A stretch of DNA of 6,028 nt from Polaromonas sp. (lineage in GTDB: Bacteria; Pseudomonadota; Gammaproteobacteria; Burkholderiales; Burkholderiaceae_C): contig JACMQR010000044.1 in NCBI GenBank assembly GCA_014376885.1, positions 1 to 6,028 on the forward strand, written 5' to 3'. Shown piece by piece: positions 1 through 6,028 of the stretch (position 1 is its first letter; every line of letters starts with the position of its first letter). Below the pieces are notes generated by a model. That model searched no databases. It was not told the DNA's origin and saw nothing but the letters and a program-made list of their open reading frames with translations. Both the position numbers and the translations under genes were made by a program.

Positions 1-469
1 AGGTCACCAGGCGCGGCTTGCCAAGGGACTGGTTGAAGGTGGCGTAGAGCTTGAACAGCAGTGAAGGCGCCAGCGCAAAGGCCAGCACCCCAAGGTAGCG
101 CCGGACGTCGCCCTGCATGGCGTCGGGCACCTGCGCCCAGCCCAGCAGCGGCCCGGGCAGCAGCAGGACGGCCATGCCTGCCAGGCTGAGGAAGCCGCAC
201 AGGTACAGGCTTTGGCGCACCGACGGTCCGATGGCTTGAAACCGGCGCGCTCCAAGCATTTCAGCCCAGATCGGCAGCAGGGCCTGCAGCACGCCCATCA
301 GGCCGACATACACGCTGATGTACAGCGCCGATCCGACCGACAGCGCGGCCAGCGCAACGTCGCTGTGGCGCCCGGCAATCACCGTGTCGGCAACGCCAAA
401 GGCCATCACTGCCAGCTGACCCACCAGGACGGTGCCGGCATGGCGGCCGATGAGCCTGAGCTCGCTCAT
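1..469 (-). CDS. MATE family (NorM-like) efflux transporter, N-terminal part, truncated by window edge
   Basis: About 156 codons can be read from ATG at 469 down to the left edge with no stop. The protein starts MSELRLIGRHAGTVLVGQ and continues with hydrophobic segments at roughly residues 12-32, 40-65, 88-108 and 120-140. The first segment contains ADTVIAGR (residues 27-34), the typical first-helix signature of MATE/NorM transporters; its Asp28 sits where NorM proteins carry a conserved Asp tied to cation coupling. Family members have about 450 residues and 12 helices, so about one third is present. MATE proteins are inner-membrane Na+/H+ antiporters that export drugs or other organic compounds; the substrate cannot be told here. 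The start codon overlaps the stop of the upstream membrane glycosyltransferase by four bases (ATGA). No strong Shine-Dalgarno sequence precedes it, which fits translational coupling. A role in moving a lipid-linked or glycosylated product made by that neighbour is only a guess. Confidence 0.88.
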   Translation of the reverse strand, partial: MSELRLIGRHAGTVLVGQLAVMAFGVADTVIAGRHSDVALAALSVGSALYISVYVGLMGVLQALLPIWAEMLGARRFQAIGPSVRQSLYLCGFLSLAGMAVLLLPGPLLGWAQVPDAMQGDVRRYLGVLAFALAPSLLFKLYATFNQSLGKPRLVT

Positions 470-2223
470 GGGCCGCGCAGTGCGGGCGCTGCGGCAGGGC
501 TGACACGCTTGTAGACCAGCATGTTTTCGGTCTTGTCGGTCGGTTTGCGCACCGTCGCCTGAAAGGCCCAGTCAGGCAGGTTGACCGCGCCGCCCAGGCT
601 TGACTGGGCCGTCACGTCGACCACCAGGTAGGGGCAGCTTGCCGCCGGCGTTGCCCGGCGCAGCTCAAGCTCGCCGTGGTACTGCAAGGCCGCCGCCTGG
701 GCGCTGCCGACCCCGTAGATCTCCACGCAGTTTTTCTTGTCCACCAGGCTGGCCACCTGCCGCGACAGCGGGCCCAGGCTGCGGGCATGGTCAAGCAAAG
801 GCATCCAGAGCGTCATCAGCAGCAGCCAGCACAAGGTGGCGCCGCCGGCGGGCAGGACCAGAGACTTCCAGATGGCCGCCCGGTGGGCGCCGGTGCGCCA
901 GCGCACCAGCCAGGCCCAGGCCAGGGTGGCACCAGCGGCAACGACAAAGGCCAGCAGTGAAAAACTGGGCTCAAAGCCGGGCGCCAGTTTGGCCACATTG
1001 GCCGCTGGCTGGCGGGGAACGCCGGTTTGCATGGCAATCCAGATAACCCAGATGGCAATCGCGCAGCTGGTGAAAAACAGCAGCGTGAACCAGTCGATCA
1101 GCGAAGCCGCGCTGCGCTTGAGCGTGGGCAGGGCAAAGGCCGCCAGCGCGGCCAGCGGCGGCAAGCTCAGGAGCAAGCTGCGGTCAGACGCGGTCGTGGT
1201 CAGGGCCGAGGCCACGGTCATGGCGGCAAACCACAGCGGCAGCGCCACATGCCGGCTGACCAGCTGCCTGCGCCAGCGCCACAGCGTCCACAAGGCCAGC
1301 GGCCCGGCCGGCCAGGTGAACCAGAGCAGCAAACGGCCCAGGCTTTTCCAGTCTGCCCAGGCAGAGACGTCATGGGCGCCGGGCAGGTCGATGCGCCAGC
1401 GCCACAGATCAAGCGCGGTGCTGAGCAGGGCGACCGCCAGCGTGCTGGCAACTGTCAAAAGCAGCCAGTGCCCGGCGGCACGCGGGCTTTCGGCGTCTGC
1501 ACCGGTCGACGGTAGGTTGGGCCGGGTGTGCGTCCACTGCACCAGCGCGCCGCCTGCGCCAAGCAGCAGCGCCAGAGTCGGCGCGCCGCTCAACGCCAGG
1601 CCGGCCAGGCCGGCGAGCAGGCTAAGAGCCGGCCCGGCAATCCGGCTGGCGCTGCGGTAAGGGCTGCAAGCCATGGCGTAGAACGTCAGCGCTGTGAAAC
1701 CCAGCTGCGCCAGAGCTGGCGTGGTCTCGTGGGAAAACTGCGCCAGGCCCAGGCTGGCGATCAGCGCCAGGACGCCGCCGTCGGCGATGGCGCGCGCATA
1801 GTCCACCGGATCGGCTTCGCCGCCAAAGGCAAATGCCACGGGCTGGGCCTGCGGGCTTCTGGCCAGGAAGTAAACGGCATACCAGGTGGCCAGCAGGGTC
1901 AGTACCAGCAGTGCCATGTAGGGAATCCGCACCGCTGTGGCCGGGTCAAGAAAAGGCAGCAGCCGGATGGCCAGTGCGCCCAGCCAGTAGGGCACCAAGG
2001 CATCAAACCCGGTCGCCTGGCCAAGAAGCTGCGGCTGGAGCCAGTTGCCCGCCGCTGCCGAGAGCTCGCGCATCACGCCGAAGGCGGCAATGTCCTCGTT
2101 TTTCCACGGACCCCGCCCGAGGAAGCCGGGGAAAATATAGGCCGCACAAAACAGCAGCAGCGCCGGGCGCGGCAAACGGCGCACCGCAGACTGGGCAAGG
2201 ATGGCGGGAGACGGTTTGTTCAA
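466..2223 (-). CDS. ArnT-like / family 39 (GT-C) integral membrane glycosyltransferase, putative
   Basis: This 585-residue protein has a dozen or so hydrophobic segments over residues 20-480 and a soluble C-terminal domain of about 100 residues. A GT-C type acidic pair lies in the first outer loop, in GPWKNEDIAAFG (Glu43-Asp44). It is followed by GNWLQPQLLG (residues 59-68) and a PYWLGALAIRL-like stretch. This is the order seen in ArnT and other family 39 transferases, which move a sugar from a polyprenyl-phosphate donor to lipid A, glycan or protein on the periplasmic side. Donor and acceptor cannot be inferred. The C-terminal part (CVEIYGVGSAQAAALQYHGE) resembles the periplasmic domain of such proteins. 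The start is uncertain: the longest frame begins with TTG at 2223, has no clear Shine-Dalgarno sequence, and no in-frame ATG lies close by; a GTG at 2184 (residue 14) is an alternative that keeps the first helix. It lies downstream of the rpmE2 terminator and is coupled by ATGA to the MATE gene. Confidence 0.78.
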   Translation of the reverse strand: MNKPSPAILAQSAVRRLPRPALLLFCAAYIFPGFLGRGPWKNEDIAAFGVMRELSAAAGNWLQPQLLGQATGFDALVPYWLGALAIRLLPFLDPATAVRIPYMALLVLTLLATWYAVYFLARSPQAQPVAFAFGGEADPVDYARAIADGGVLALIASLGLAQFSHETTPALAQLGFTALTFYAMACSPYRSASRIAGPALSLLAGLAGLALSGAPTLALLLGAGGALVQWTHTRPNLPSTGADAESPRAAGHWLLLTVASTLAVALLSTALDLWRWRIDLPGAHDVSAWADWKSLGRLLLWFTWPAGPLALWTLWRWRRQLVSRHVALPLWFAAMTVASALTTTASDRSLLLSLPPLAALAAFALPTLKRSAASLIDWFTLLFFTSCAIAIWVIWIAMQTGVPRQPAANVAKLAPGFEPSFSLLAFVVAAGATLAWAWLVRWRTGAHRAAIWKSLVLPAGGATLCWLLLMTLWMPLLDHARSLGPLSRQVASLVDKKNCVEIYGVGSAQAAALQYHGELELRRATPAASCPYLVVDVTAQSSLGGAVNLPDWAFQATVRKPTDKTENMLVYKRVSPAAAPALRGP

Positions 2224-2248
2224 AACAAAAGCGTGGTCAAAAGGAACC

Positions 2249-2267
2249 GGCGCCCGGCGCGGGCGCC
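2249..2267 (-). other. GC-rich hairpin in the leader of the membrane glycosyltransferase gene
   Basis: A perfect inverted repeat has 7-base arms (GGCGCCC / GGGCGCC) around a 5-base loop. On the minus strand it is followed by GGTTCCTTTTGACC, which has only a short T-run. It lies between the strong rpmE2 terminator and the TTG start at 2223. It could be a weak second terminator or a leader structure limiting expression of the membrane genes. The structure is seen directly; the role is inference. Confidence 0.4.
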
Positions 2268-2281
2268 AGAAAAACCTGCCG

Positions 2282-2313
2282 AAAAAAAAGCAGCCTGAAT
2301 TTCAGGCTGCTTT
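2282..2313 (-). terminator. Rho-independent terminator of rpmE2
   Basis: A perfect inverted repeat with 13-base arms (AAAGCAGCCTGAA and its complement) spans 2287-2313 around a single central base; in RNA this gives a stem of about 11-12 pairs with a small loop. On the minus strand it runs directly into eight T residues (2289-2282). It starts about 30 bases after the rpmE2 stop codon. This is a textbook intrinsic terminator and separates rpmE2 from the glycosyltransferase/MATE pair. The flanking A-run on the other side would also make it partly bidirectional. Confidence 0.93.
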
Positions 2314-2342
2314 CTTGGCTGAGCGGCAAATTTTTGTTCAGC

Positions 2343-2636
2343 TTATTCGGCAGCGACCGGAGCCGCTTCAGCGGTAGCGTCCTTGGCAGCGGTTTTGCCA
2401 AAACGGTTGCGAAACCGCTCGACGCGGCCACCCATGTTGTCGACGGACTTTTGCGTGCCGGTGTAAAACGGATGCGACTCGCTGGACGTGTCAAGCTTGT
2501 ACAGCGGCAGTTCGCGGCCGTCTTCCATCTTCAGCATCTCTTTGGTGTTCACGCACGAGCGGGTGACGAACTTGAAGTTGTTGGACAGGTCCACAAAGCA
2601 GACTTCGCGGTAGTTGGGGTGAATGCCTGATTTCAT
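2343..2636 (-). CDS. rpmE2: 50S ribosomal protein L31, type B
   Basis: The 97-residue product is a component of the large ribosomal subunit that helps bridge the two subunits near the central protuberance. It starts MKSGIHPNYREVCFVDLS and contains SSESHPFYTG (residues 51-60) and GGRVERFRNRFGK (69-81), the conserved C-terminal half of L31. It lacks the CxxC pairs of zinc-binding type A L31. It has the longer middle region (DGRELPLYKLDTSS) typical of type B; only Cys13 and Cys28 are present. The tail after residue 81 is an Ala/Glu-rich extension. The ATG at 2636 is chosen over a longer in-frame start at 2690 because AAGGA (2646-2650) precedes it by nine bases and homologues begin at this Met. 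An intrinsic terminator follows. Type B paralogues are often Zur-controlled in bacteria that also have type A; I see no obvious Zur-like palindrome upstream. Confidence 0.96.
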   Translation of the reverse strand: MKSGIHPNYREVCFVDLSNNFKFVTRSCVNTKEMLKMEDGRELPLYKLDTSSESHPFYTGTQKSVDNMGGRVERFRNRFGKTAAKDATAEAAPVAAE

Positions 2637-2645
2637 GATTTTGTT

Positions 2646-2650
2646 TCCTT
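2646..2650 (-). promoter_or_regulatory. Shine-Dalgarno of rpmE2
   Basis: AAGGA on the minus strand, nine bases before the ATG at 2636. It supports this start over the upstream in-frame candidate at 2690. Confidence 0.75.
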
Positions 2651-2707
2651 TTTCATCGTTTTGGCAGCCACCCGGACCAGTTCCAGGCACTTTCCATGAA
2701 GCCGCTG

Positions 2708-2716
2708 ATTATCACA
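2708..2716 (-). promoter_or_regulatory. Candidate extended -10 promoter for rpmE2
   Basis: On the minus strand TGTGATAAT reads as an extended -10 (TGn plus GATAAT, five of six matches to TATAAT). No good -35 lies 16-18 bases upstream, as is usual for extended -10 promoters. Transcription would begin near 2702 and give a leader of about 65 bases before the rpmE2 start. This is pattern matching only. Confidence 0.45.
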
Positions 2717-2772
2717 TTAAATCAAGTGCTAACGTAGCAAACCGGTGCCCCACGCCAGTATTGGCCGCGTAA

Positions 2773-2804
2773 CCGGTTTTACCGGGCCACAGGCTGCACA
2801 GCCT
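2773..2804 (-). other. Two short hairpins downstream of rho
   Basis: The stretch after the rho stop contains CCGGT-AAA-ACCGG (2773-2785) and AGGCT-GTGC-AGCCT (2791-2804, minus-strand sense). Neither is followed by a T-run, so neither is a standard intrinsic terminator. They may protect the rho 3' end or be incidental. No other feature is seen between the rho stop and the rpmE2 promoter region. Confidence 0.25.
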
Positions 2805-2855
2805 CATCAGGGGGGCCAGCGCAGAACGCGAAGCGACAAGCGTGGGGCTATATCC

Positions 2856-4118
<1,263 letters not shown>

Positions 4119-4138
4119 GGAGTGACTCCTGACGGAGT
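4119..4138 (-). promoter_or_regulatory. rho ribosome-binding site flanked by two complementary ACTCC blocks
   Basis: The Shine-Dalgarno AGGAG (4126-4130) is seven bases from the rho ATG. The overlapping GGAGT (4125-4129) is complementary to ACTCC on its 5' side (4134-4138, loop of four) and to CTCC on its 3' side (4119-4122), just before the start codon. Either pairing would hide the Shine-Dalgarno sequence. The pattern is plain in the sequence; an effect on translation is inference. Confidence 0.5.
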
Positions 4139-4246
4139 TGATTTTAAAAAACGGGGAGGTCTGAAAAGAAGCCGCTCTGGGCAAGAAGGCTTGCAAACCG
4201 GGAATTCGAACCAGCCCCTGAAGCGCTAGGCTGGTGAGTCGCAACG
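4139..4246 (-). promoter_or_regulatory. Putative rho 5' leader, pyrimidine-rich
   Basis: If transcription begins just after the -10 candidate at 4247-4255, rho mRNA has a leader of about 120 bases. Its second half (about 4147-4190, minus sense) is rich in C and T and poor in G, for example TTCTTTTCAGACCTCCCCG, and ends in a T-run and AAAATC. C-rich, unstructured RNA is what Rho binds. In E. coli the rho leader mediates autoregulation by Rho-dependent termination. A similar loop here is an inference from composition and position only. Confidence 0.35.
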
Positions 4247-4255
4247 ATTATGACA
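4247..4255 (-). promoter_or_regulatory. Candidate extended -10 promoter for rho
   Basis: On the minus strand TGTCATAAT reads as an extended -10 (TGn plus CATAAT, five of six consensus matches). A TTGGCG lies upstream but only 14 bases away, too close for a normal -35. The element is in the gap between trxA and rho, so rho may be transcribed alone as well as from trxA. Confidence 0.45.
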
Positions 4256-4346
4256 GGAAATTCGAGCGCCAAGGCAGTCCTGTTTTAACGCCGGAACGCC
4301 CGCTGCCGGCCATGGTGGGTGGGCCTGGGCAGCCGGGGCAGGTCAG

Positions 4347-4679
4347 TCAGGCCAGTTGCTGGTCGATGAAGGCGGTCAGTTGTGACTTGCTCAGGGCTCC
4401 GACCTTGGTGGCGGCCAGTTCGCCGTTCTTGAACAGCATCAAAGTGGGAATGCCCCGGATGCCGAATTTTGCCGGAATTTCCCGGTTTTCGTCCACGTTC
4501 ATCTTGGCAATCTGCAGCTTGCCGGCGTAGCTGGTGGCCACATCATCCAGGATCGGTGCGATCATCTTGCACGGGCCGCACCATTCAGCCCAATAATCGA
4601 CCAGTACCGGGGTGGGGGACTTAAGCACGTCCGCATCGAAGGTGGCATCGGTGGTGTGTTTAATCAGCTCATTGGCCAT
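4347..4679 (-). CDS. trxA: Thioredoxin 1
   Basis: The 110-residue cytoplasmic dithiol oxidoreductase reduces disulfides in ribonucleotide reductase, PAPS reductase, methionine sulfoxide reductase and others, and is itself recharged by thioredoxin reductase. The active site WCGPCK has Cys34 and Cys37. The buried Asp28 before it ([10 protein letters not shown]) and the cis-proline Pro78 in [15 protein letters not shown] are present, as is the C-terminal Gly of [10 protein letters not shown]. The length is that of a classical single-domain thioredoxin with no signal peptide. The start is supported by AAGGAG (4685-4690) five bases before the ATG. The gene lies 228 bases upstream of rho on the same strand, the usual trxA-rho order. 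No intrinsic terminator with a T-run is seen after its stop, so read-through into rho is likely. Confidence 0.98.
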   Translation of the reverse strand: MANELIKHTTDATFDADVLKSPTPVLVDYWAEWCGPCKMIAPILDDVATSYAGKLQIAKMNVDENREIPAKFGIRGIPTLMLFKNGELAATKVGALSKSQLTAFIDQQLA

Positions 4680-4684
4680 GATGA

Positions 4685-4690
4685 CTCCTT
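4685..4690 (-). promoter_or_regulatory. Shine-Dalgarno of trxA
   Basis: AAGGAG on the minus strand, five bases before the ATG at 4679; a strong site that fixes the start. I could not identify a convincing -35/-10 pair for trxA between here and about 4800. Confidence 0.8.
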
Positions 4691-4713
4691 GGGTCTGTTT
4701 ACGATAGGAAAGG

Positions 4714-4729
4714 CAGGCAAAAACGCCTG
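4714..4729. other. Small hairpin in the trxA upstream region
   Basis: CAGGC and GCCTG (4714-4718 and 4725-4729) form a 5-base stem around a 6-base A-rich loop (T-rich on the minus strand). It lies 35-50 bases before the trxA start, probably in or next to its promoter or leader. No function can be assigned. Confidence 0.3.
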
Positions 4730-4771
4730 TTATTGTGGCAGAAACCGATGCCCTGAGGTGTTTTGGCTAAA

Positions 4772-4788
4772 GCTATCGCTTCGATAGC
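4772..4788. repeat. Perfect 17-base palindrome between trxA and the addAB remnant
   Basis: GCTATCG and CGATAGC (7-base arms) flank CTT. The surroundings, with GCTATC/GATAGC words, GCGCTTG (4798-4804) and TTGGCTATTTT (4820-4830), resemble dispersed palindromic repeats that I recall from Comamonadaceae intergenic regions; this resemblance is from memory and not searched. It marks the left edge of the decayed helicase locus. It could also form a structure in the distal trxA promoter region. Confidence 0.5.
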
Positions 4789-4819
4789 GCGGCACCGCGC
4801 TTGCCCCAACCAATCTGCA

Positions 4820-5032
4820 TTGGCTATTTTCCAGGCGGTTGACCAGGGCGCTGCCCTGCGCGATGAAACCGGCTGGAAGCTGTCGACCTCGCGCGCTGCA
4901 GCCGGTGTGATGGGCCTGCTGCGCGCCTTGCCCTGGGATGTGTCGACCGATGCGGTGCTTGACTGGCTGAAAAATGCGCCGGCTTTTGGCGCCGCGACGG
5001 TCACTGCCGTGGAGACCGAGCTGCGCCAGTCC
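4820..5032 (+). pseudogene. Fragment resembling the middle of an AddB-like nuclease/helicase subunit
   Basis: This plus-strand frame reads FQAVDQGAALRDETGWKL, then STSRAAAGVMGLLRALPWDV and STDAVLDWLKNAPAF. To my recognition this matches a central segment of the betaproteobacterial AddB-like protein (PD-(D/E)XK nuclease, inactivated superfamily I helicase), the partner of AddA in double-strand-break repair. Only about 70 codons remain. The start of the family protein is absent, and the fragment runs without a stop into AddA-like sequence near 5030. The readable frame opens with a TTG at 4763, but the first 19 codons cross the palindrome and look like non-coding sequence. There is no plausible Shine-Dalgarno sequence. 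The assignment to AddB rather than to a divergent part of AddA is moderately sure. Confidence 0.5.
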
Positions 5033-6028
5033 GTCGAGCGGGCCGCGTTGGTCATGCTGGCCGACCCGGTGCTGCCCGGCTGGGTGCAAGAACGGCTGGA
5101 CGCGCGCATCAAGCACCTGATGATCGACGAGTTCCAGGACGCCAACCCGCTGCAGTGGCAGGCGCTGTCAAGCTGGCTGAATGGCTACGGCGGCGCGCCC
5201 AGCGTGTTCCTGGTGGGCGACCCCAAGCAAAGCATCTACCGCTTCCGGCGCGCCGAGCCGCAGGTGTTTCGCGCCGCTCAGGCCTTCGTTGTCCGAGCGC
5301 TGGGTGGCGACCTGCTCAGCTGCGACCACACCCGGCGCAATTCGCTGGCGGTCGTCGGCGTGGTGAATGCGGCCATGGGCCAGGCCCGCGAGGCCGACGG
5401 CTATGAGGCCCCACCGGCTGGCGCGACAGCCTGACCACACCGCGCGATCTGCCCGAAGAAACCCTGCGAACCCTTGAAGCCTGCCAGGCGGCTGCCTGGA
5501 TCGCAGAGCAGCTGGCCACCGGGCTCAAGCCGCTTGACGTGATGGTGCTGTCGCGCAAGCTGGCCGGCCTGCTGCCGCTGCAACAGGCGCTGCGAGCGCT
5601 GCACATCCCGGCCCAGATCGGCGAGAAAACCCAGCTGATCGACTGCTGCGAAGTGCTCGACATGGTGGCACTGCTCGATGCGCTGGTGTCGCCGCAGCAC
5701 GATTTGTCGCTGGCGCGCGCCTTGCGCTCGCCGCTGTTCGGCCTGGGCGATGCCAGCCTGGTACACATCGCGCTGCTGCAGCGCCAACTCAAGCTGCCTT
5801 TGTTAGAGCTGCTCAAGAAATCGGAACTGCTGGCCACCGAACTGCAGGGGCTGGCTGCAATTCTGGAGCGCTGGAAAGACTGGGTCAACAGCTTGCCGCC
5901 GCACGACGCGCTGCAAAAAATCTATGACCAGGGCGATGTGCTGGCGCGCTTCGCCGCCACCGCGGCGCCCGCTGCCCAGCGCCTGGCGGTGCTGGCCAAC
6001 TTGCGCGCGCTGCTCGGCGTGGTCCTGG
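5033..6028 (+). pseudogene. addA: Degenerate AddA-like UvrD-family helicase, N-terminus missing, frame broken, running off the window
   Basis: The sequence is from an AddA/RecB-type superfamily 1A helicase-nuclease, which unwinds DNA ends during recombinational repair. The first part (5033-5434) holds VQERLDARIKHLMIDEFQD with motif II DEFQD at 5126-5140, motif III VGDPKQSIYRFR (about 5213-5248) and motif IV-like CDHTRRN. Motif II has DEFQDAN where the family has DEFQDTN. The frame then ends at TGA 5432-5434. The similarity resumes in another frame between 5407 and 5431 (GWRDSLTTPRDLPEETLR) and stays open to the window edge, with DVMVLSRK, IPAQIGEKT, DLSLARALRSPLFGL and WKDWVNSLPPHDALQ. The usual 300 or so N-terminal residues with the Q motif and Walker A GxxGxGKT are absent. 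Without these and with the broken frame it cannot make a working helicase. It lies divergent to trxA. The C-terminal nuclease domain would lie outside the window. The family call is firm; AddA versus another UvrD/RecB subfamily is somewhat less so. Confidence 0.82.
5407..5431 (+). other. Frameshift/deletion site in the addA-like pseudogene
   Basis: Upstream coding uses codons starting at positions equal to 2 modulo 3; downstream coding uses 1 modulo 3. The downstream frame has TGA at 5404-5406 and the upstream frame has TGA at 5432-5434, so the shift lies between them. Protein similarity passes from GQAREADGYE directly to GWRDSL. As I recall, related proteins have some tens of residues between these blocks, so a deletion of a length not divisible by three is more likely than a single-base error. 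Confidence 0.7.

Noticed and set aside
1597..1620. Tandem CAGGCCGGC repeat
   Set aside because: It encodes a Leu-Ala-Gly repeat in a membrane helix of the glycosyltransferase and is explained by coding.
737..2298. Long plus-strand open frames opposite the glycosyltransferase gene (for example 737-1660 and 1528-2298)
   Set aside because: They are rich in Arg, Gln, Ala and Pro with no recognisable domain, and lie exactly antisense to a well-supported membrane protein in GC-rich DNA. They are shadows of codon bias.
2747..2848. Inverted repeat GCCCCACG (2747-2754) and CGTGGGGC (2841-2848)
   Set aside because: Eight-base arms 86 bases apart in GC-rich DNA are weak evidence; there are no target duplications and no transposase between them.
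4190..4215. Sequence like a tRNA T-arm (GGTTCGAATTCCCGG on the minus strand)
   Set aside because: The bases around the TTCGAAT loop do not form the five-pair stem, and no anticodon arm or acceptor stem is found nearby.
4263..4310. Possible terminator after trxA (GCCGG / CCGGC before GTTAAAA, minus sense)
   Set aside because: The stem is only five pairs with a long loop and the T-run is missing; it does not qualify as an intrinsic terminator.
4699..5145. Minus-strand open frames upstream of trxA, opposite the helicase remnant
   Set aside because: The plus strand shows clear helicase motifs here; the minus frames look like shadows (Arg/Ser-rich, no domain).

Overview
The window looks like chromosomal DNA of a high-GC betaproteobacterium, most likely Burkholderiales/Comamonadaceae (Polaromonas/Rhodoferax-like). 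This rests on GC-rich codon usage, the trxA-rho-rpmE2 order, the sequences of Rho and type B L31, and AddA/AddB-type repair gene remnants of the kind found in that family. The placement is by recognition only; no database was searched.

Layout, from right to left along the minus strand: trxA (thioredoxin 1, 4347-4679), rho (transcription termination factor, 2856-4118) and rpmE2 (ribosomal protein L31 type B, 2343-2636). A strong intrinsic terminator follows (2282-2313). After it come a multi-pass GT-C/ArnT-like membrane glycosyltransferase (466-2223) and a MATE-family transporter (1-469, running off the left edge). The last two overlap by four bases (ATGA) and are almost certainly translated as a coupled pair. 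trxA, rho and rpmE2 each have a clear Shine-Dalgarno sequence. Extended -10 elements can be proposed upstream of rho and rpmE2, so these three genes may be separate or overlapping transcription units.

The right end (about 4763-6028, plus strand, divergent from trxA) is the unusual part. It holds the decayed remains of an AddA/AddB-type helicase-nuclease locus. A short piece resembling the middle of the AddB-like nuclease subunit runs in frame into the middle of the AddA-like UvrD-family helicase. The usual N-terminal region with the ATP-binding Walker A motif is absent. About 130 codons further on the reading frame breaks, and the helicase continues in another frame to the window edge. A perfect 17-base palindrome lies next to the left end of the remnant. 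This suggests successive deletions of a recombination-repair locus beside otherwise intact housekeeping genes.

I see no rRNA, tRNA, CRISPR array, insertion sequence or phage gene, and no convincing novel system. The points most worth checking are the degenerate addAB locus, the palindrome beside it, and the arrangement of the rho ribosome-binding site.
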